From Palsa-883 sp963826975 (GTDB lineage: Bacteria > Pseudomonadota > Alphaproteobacteria > Acetobacterales > Acetobacteraceae): DNA of 64,000 bases. Of the stretch, positions 62,106-64,000 are shown one piece after another. Position numbers and translations under genes: made by a program. The stretch spans positions 124,001 through 188,000 of the forward strand of contig CAWGZJ010000009.1 of NCBI GenBank assembly GCA_963826975.1. Reading direction: 5' to 3'. The notes beneath the pieces are model-generated. The model saw only the letters and a list, made by a program, of their open reading frames with translations, was not told where the DNA came from and made no database searches. Position 1 is the stretch's first letter; every line of letters starts with the position of its first letter.

Positions 62106-63815
62106 ATGTCCTACGACTATATCATCGTCGGCGGCGGGTCCGCCGGCTCCGTTCTCGCCAACCGCCTGTCGGCCCGCGGCAGCAACAAAGTCCTGGTCTG
62201 CGAGGCCGGCCAGGACACCCCGCACGGCAAGGTGCCGCCGCAGATCCTCGATAGCTATCCCGGCACCGCCTATCTCGACCCGCGCTTCCACTGGACCGAA
62301 CTGAAAGTCACCACCGAGGTCATCTCGCACAACAATCCGCAGGAGAACCGACCGCCGCTGCGCAAATATGAGCAGGCGCGCGTGCTGGGCGGCGGTTCCT
62401 CGATCAACGGCCAACTCGCCAACCGCGGCGCGCCGAGCGACTACGACGAGTGGGCGGCGCGCGGCGCCACCGGCTGGAACTGGGACAACGTGCTGCCCTA
62501 CTTCAAGAAGGTGGAGCGTGACATGGACTTCGAAGGTCCCTGGCACGGCAACACGGGCCGTATCCCGGTCCGCCGCATCTTCCCCGACCTGTGGCCGGAG
62601 CACGCCAAGGCCGCTGCCGAAACCTTCAAGCAGGCCGGCTATCAATTCCACGTCGACCAGAATGCCGAGTTCGAAGACGGCTACTTCCCGATCACCATCT
62701 CCAACGCGTACGAGCGCCGGGTCTCCGCCGCGATCGGCTACCTCGATCCCGGCACGCGCATGCGCGACAACCTGACGATCTCCACCGACACCCAGGTCAG
62801 CGAACTGCTGTTCGATGGCAACCACTGCGTCGGCGTGAAGGCGCTGGTGGCCGGCCGGCCACAGGAGTTCCGCGGCAACGAGGTCATCCTGTGCTCCGGC
62901 GCAATCCATTCCCCGGCGCACCTGTTGCGTGCCGGCATCGGCCCGGCGGGACATCTGCGCGACCTTGGGATCGAGGTGCGTGCCCACGTTCCCGGCGTCG
63001 GCCAGCGGTTGCAGGATCATCCCGCGGTCGCCGTCGCCGCCTTCATCAAACCGCACGCGCGGATCATCCACGACTATTCGCGCCGGCATATCTACCTGGC
63101 GCTGCGCTATTCCTCGAAGCTGGACGGCATACCCCAGGGCGACATGTTCACGGTGGTGACGAACAAGACCTCGTGGCACGCGGTAGGCGAGCAGATCGGT
63201 TCGTTCATCGTCACTGTCTACAAAACCTATTCCGAAACCGGCGAAGTGAAACTTGCCGCGCGCGACTGGCGCGCCGAGCCGGTGGTGGAATTCAATCTGC
63301 TGTCCGACCGGCGCGATCTGGAACGCATGATGGACGGGGTGCGCCGGTTCGGCGCCATGCACCTGACACCCACGATGCAGGCGGTCACCGACAACCCGTT
63401 CCCCGCCAGCTACAGCGACAAGGTCCGCCAGGTCGGCCTGATCAACACCAAGAACAAGCTGATCACCGATGCGTTGGCGAAACTGCTCGATGGCCCGGCG
63501 GCGCTGCGCAGCTACCTGATCCGCAAGCTGATCATGGAGGGCTTCACGCTGGAAGGGCTGCTGACCGACGACGAGCAGCTCGAGGCGTTCTGCCGCAAGG
63601 CCGCGGTCGGCGTCTGGCATGCCTCCTGCACCTGCCGAATGGGCAGCGAAGACGACCCGATGGCGGTGACCGACCCGGCCGGCCGCGTGCGCGCGGTGGA
63701 CGGGCTGCGGGTGGTCGATGCCTCGATCTTCCCAGTGGTGCCCTGCGCAAACACCAACTTCCCGGTCCTGATGACAGCCGAGAAATGCGCCGACGCCATC
63801 CTCGCTGGCGCCTGA
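62106..63815 (+). CDS. GMC-family oxidoreductase
   Basis: This 569-residue FAD enzyme of the choline dehydrogenase/glucose oxidase family oxidises alcohols to aldehydes or ketones. It has the FAD loop YIIVGGGSAGSVLANRLS, the second GMC signature in CSGAIHSPAHLLRAGIG, and the C-terminal active-site His in VGVWHASCTCRMG and the Asn in PCANTNFPVLMTAEKCADAI. Start: ATG 62106, right after the NTF2-like gene. The substrate is unknown. Confidence 0.9.
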   Translation: MSYDYIIVGGGSAGSVLANRLSARGSNKVLVCEAGQDTPHGKVPPQILDSYPGTAYLDPRFHWTELKVTTEVISHNNPQENRPPLRKYEQARVLGGGSSINGQLANRGAPSDYDEWAARGATGWNWDNVLPYFKKVERDMDFEGPWHGNTGRIPVRRIFPDLWPEHAKAAAETFKQAGYQFHVDQNAEFEDGYFPITISNAYERRVSAAIGYLDPGTRMRDNLTISTDTQVSELLFDGNHCVGVKALVAGRPQEFRGNEVILCSGAIHSPAHLLRAGIGPAGHLRDLGIEVRAHVPGVGQRLQDHPAVAVAAFIKPHARIIHDYSRRHIYLALRYSSKLDGIPQGDMFTVVTNKTSWHAVGEQIGSFIVTVYKTYSETGEVKLAARDWRAEPVVEFNLLSDRRDLERMMDGVRRFGAMHLTPTMQAVTDNPFPASYSDKVRQVGLINTKNKLITDALAKLLDGPAALRSYLIRKLIMEGFTLEGLLTDDEQLEAFCRKAAVGVWHASCTCRMGSEDDPMAVTDPAGRVRAVDGLRVVDASIFPVVPCANTNFPVLMTAEKCADAILAGA

Positions 63816-63935
63816 ACGACCCCCCACAACACCCCCCCACAACACACTGCTGCGTGAGGCGCGCAAGCCGGCTTTGACGACCGGCTCAGCCTTGCTGCAT
63901 TGTATGGTAGGTTTCATTGCTATGGGGGTTGGGCC

Positions 63936-64000
63936 ATGCAACCTGTGCTGGATGCGATACTGCGGCGGTTCGTCACGCTCGGGCGGATGACGGTGCGCTG
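63936..64000 (+). CDS. Start of a gene, possibly cyclopropane-fatty-acyl-phospholipid synthase (partial)
   Basis: Only 21 full codons are visible: MQPVLDAILRRFVTLGRMTV followed by R. A ribosome site GGGGG lies just upstream. The pattern of a short helix followed by G-R-M-T-V resembles the N-terminus of cyclopropane-fatty-acyl-phospholipid synthases. This is a weak guess from a very short stretch and would need the sequence to the right of the window. Confidence 0.35.
   Translation, partial: MQPVLDAILRRFVTLGRMTVR

Noticed and set aside
62067..63941. A 624-codon minus-strand open frame opposite the GMC oxidoreductase
   Set aside because: It is an antisense shadow; the plus strand has an intact FAD enzyme with all signatures.

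Overview
This is a GC-rich chromosomal window from an alphaproteobacterium, most likely a member of the Acetobacteraceae (Rhodospirillales). The evidence is gene content: hemE-hemH-hemJ haem genes, a Coq7-type ubiquinone hydroxylase, pbp1A next to prfB, carA carrying a small N-terminal helix-turn-helix-like domain, dnaG-rpoD adjacency, and a PEP-CTERM protein. The genus cannot be fixed from the sequence alone. No rRNA, tRNA or CRISPR array was seen.

Layout. 0-2 kb: the start of an O-antigen-ligase-like membrane protein, then an IS481-family element inserted in a G-rich intergenic repeat. 2-10 kb: two tandem PBP1A genes followed by prfB, which has the classical +1 programmed frameshift. 9.4-16.4 kb: maf and ppsR, a haem operon (hemE, hemH, a HAD phosphatase, hemJ), a glutathione transferase, dsbB and coq7. 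16.6-22.2 kb: a frame-disrupted MFS transporter, a complete group II intron sitting inside a palindromic intergenic repeat, an unknown membrane protein and an HNH nuclease. 22.4-27.4 kb: a tight minus-strand operon (APH-fold kinase, divergent enolase, D-2-hydroxyacid dehydrogenase, carboxylesterase) with a divergent alpha/beta hydrolase. It looks like an uncharacterised catabolic module. 27.4-32.4 kb: a surface and exopolysaccharide-flavoured region with a methyltransferase, two sulfotransferase-like proteins and a PEP-CTERM protein behind a sigma-54-type promoter. 32.6-41.1 kb: a BrkB/YihY membrane protein, an ornithine/lysine decarboxylase, a frame-disrupted dienelactone hydrolase, a family III CoA-transferase, a 1030-residue two-domain glycosyltransferase and an SDR. 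41.2-43.2 kb: an IS1182-type transposase and an 11-copy 24-bp G-rich tandem repeat. 43.2-56 kb: housekeeping genes ilvA, greA, carB, carA, a GFA protein, upp, yqeY, dnaG and rpoD. 56-64 kb: a GNAT acetyltransferase, small unknown proteins, a NYN-domain protein, an M19 dipeptidase, an aldo/keto reductase, a haloacid dehalogenase, an NTF2-like protein, a GMC oxidoreductase and the first codons of a possible cyclopropane-fatty-acid synthase.

Two cautions apply. Between about 43.2 and 54.7 kb nearly every housekeeping gene except upp and dnaG carries single-base frame breaks (seven in ilvA, two in greA, about a dozen in carB, one in carA). Because these genes are essential or nearly so, I read most of them as sequence or assembly errors, not pseudogenes. 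The window is also rich in short tandem repeats. Several are 15-bp units, which keep the reading frame inside genes, and several intergenic spaces carry palindromic repeat families.

Best candidates for undescribed biology are the kinase/enolase-like/dehydrogenase operon, in which the enolase lacks a conserved PEP-binding histidine; the PEP-CTERM gene with a sigma-54 promoter and a duplicated upstream box; the CarA fusion with a palindromic site upstream; and a compact multi-stem structure in front of carB.
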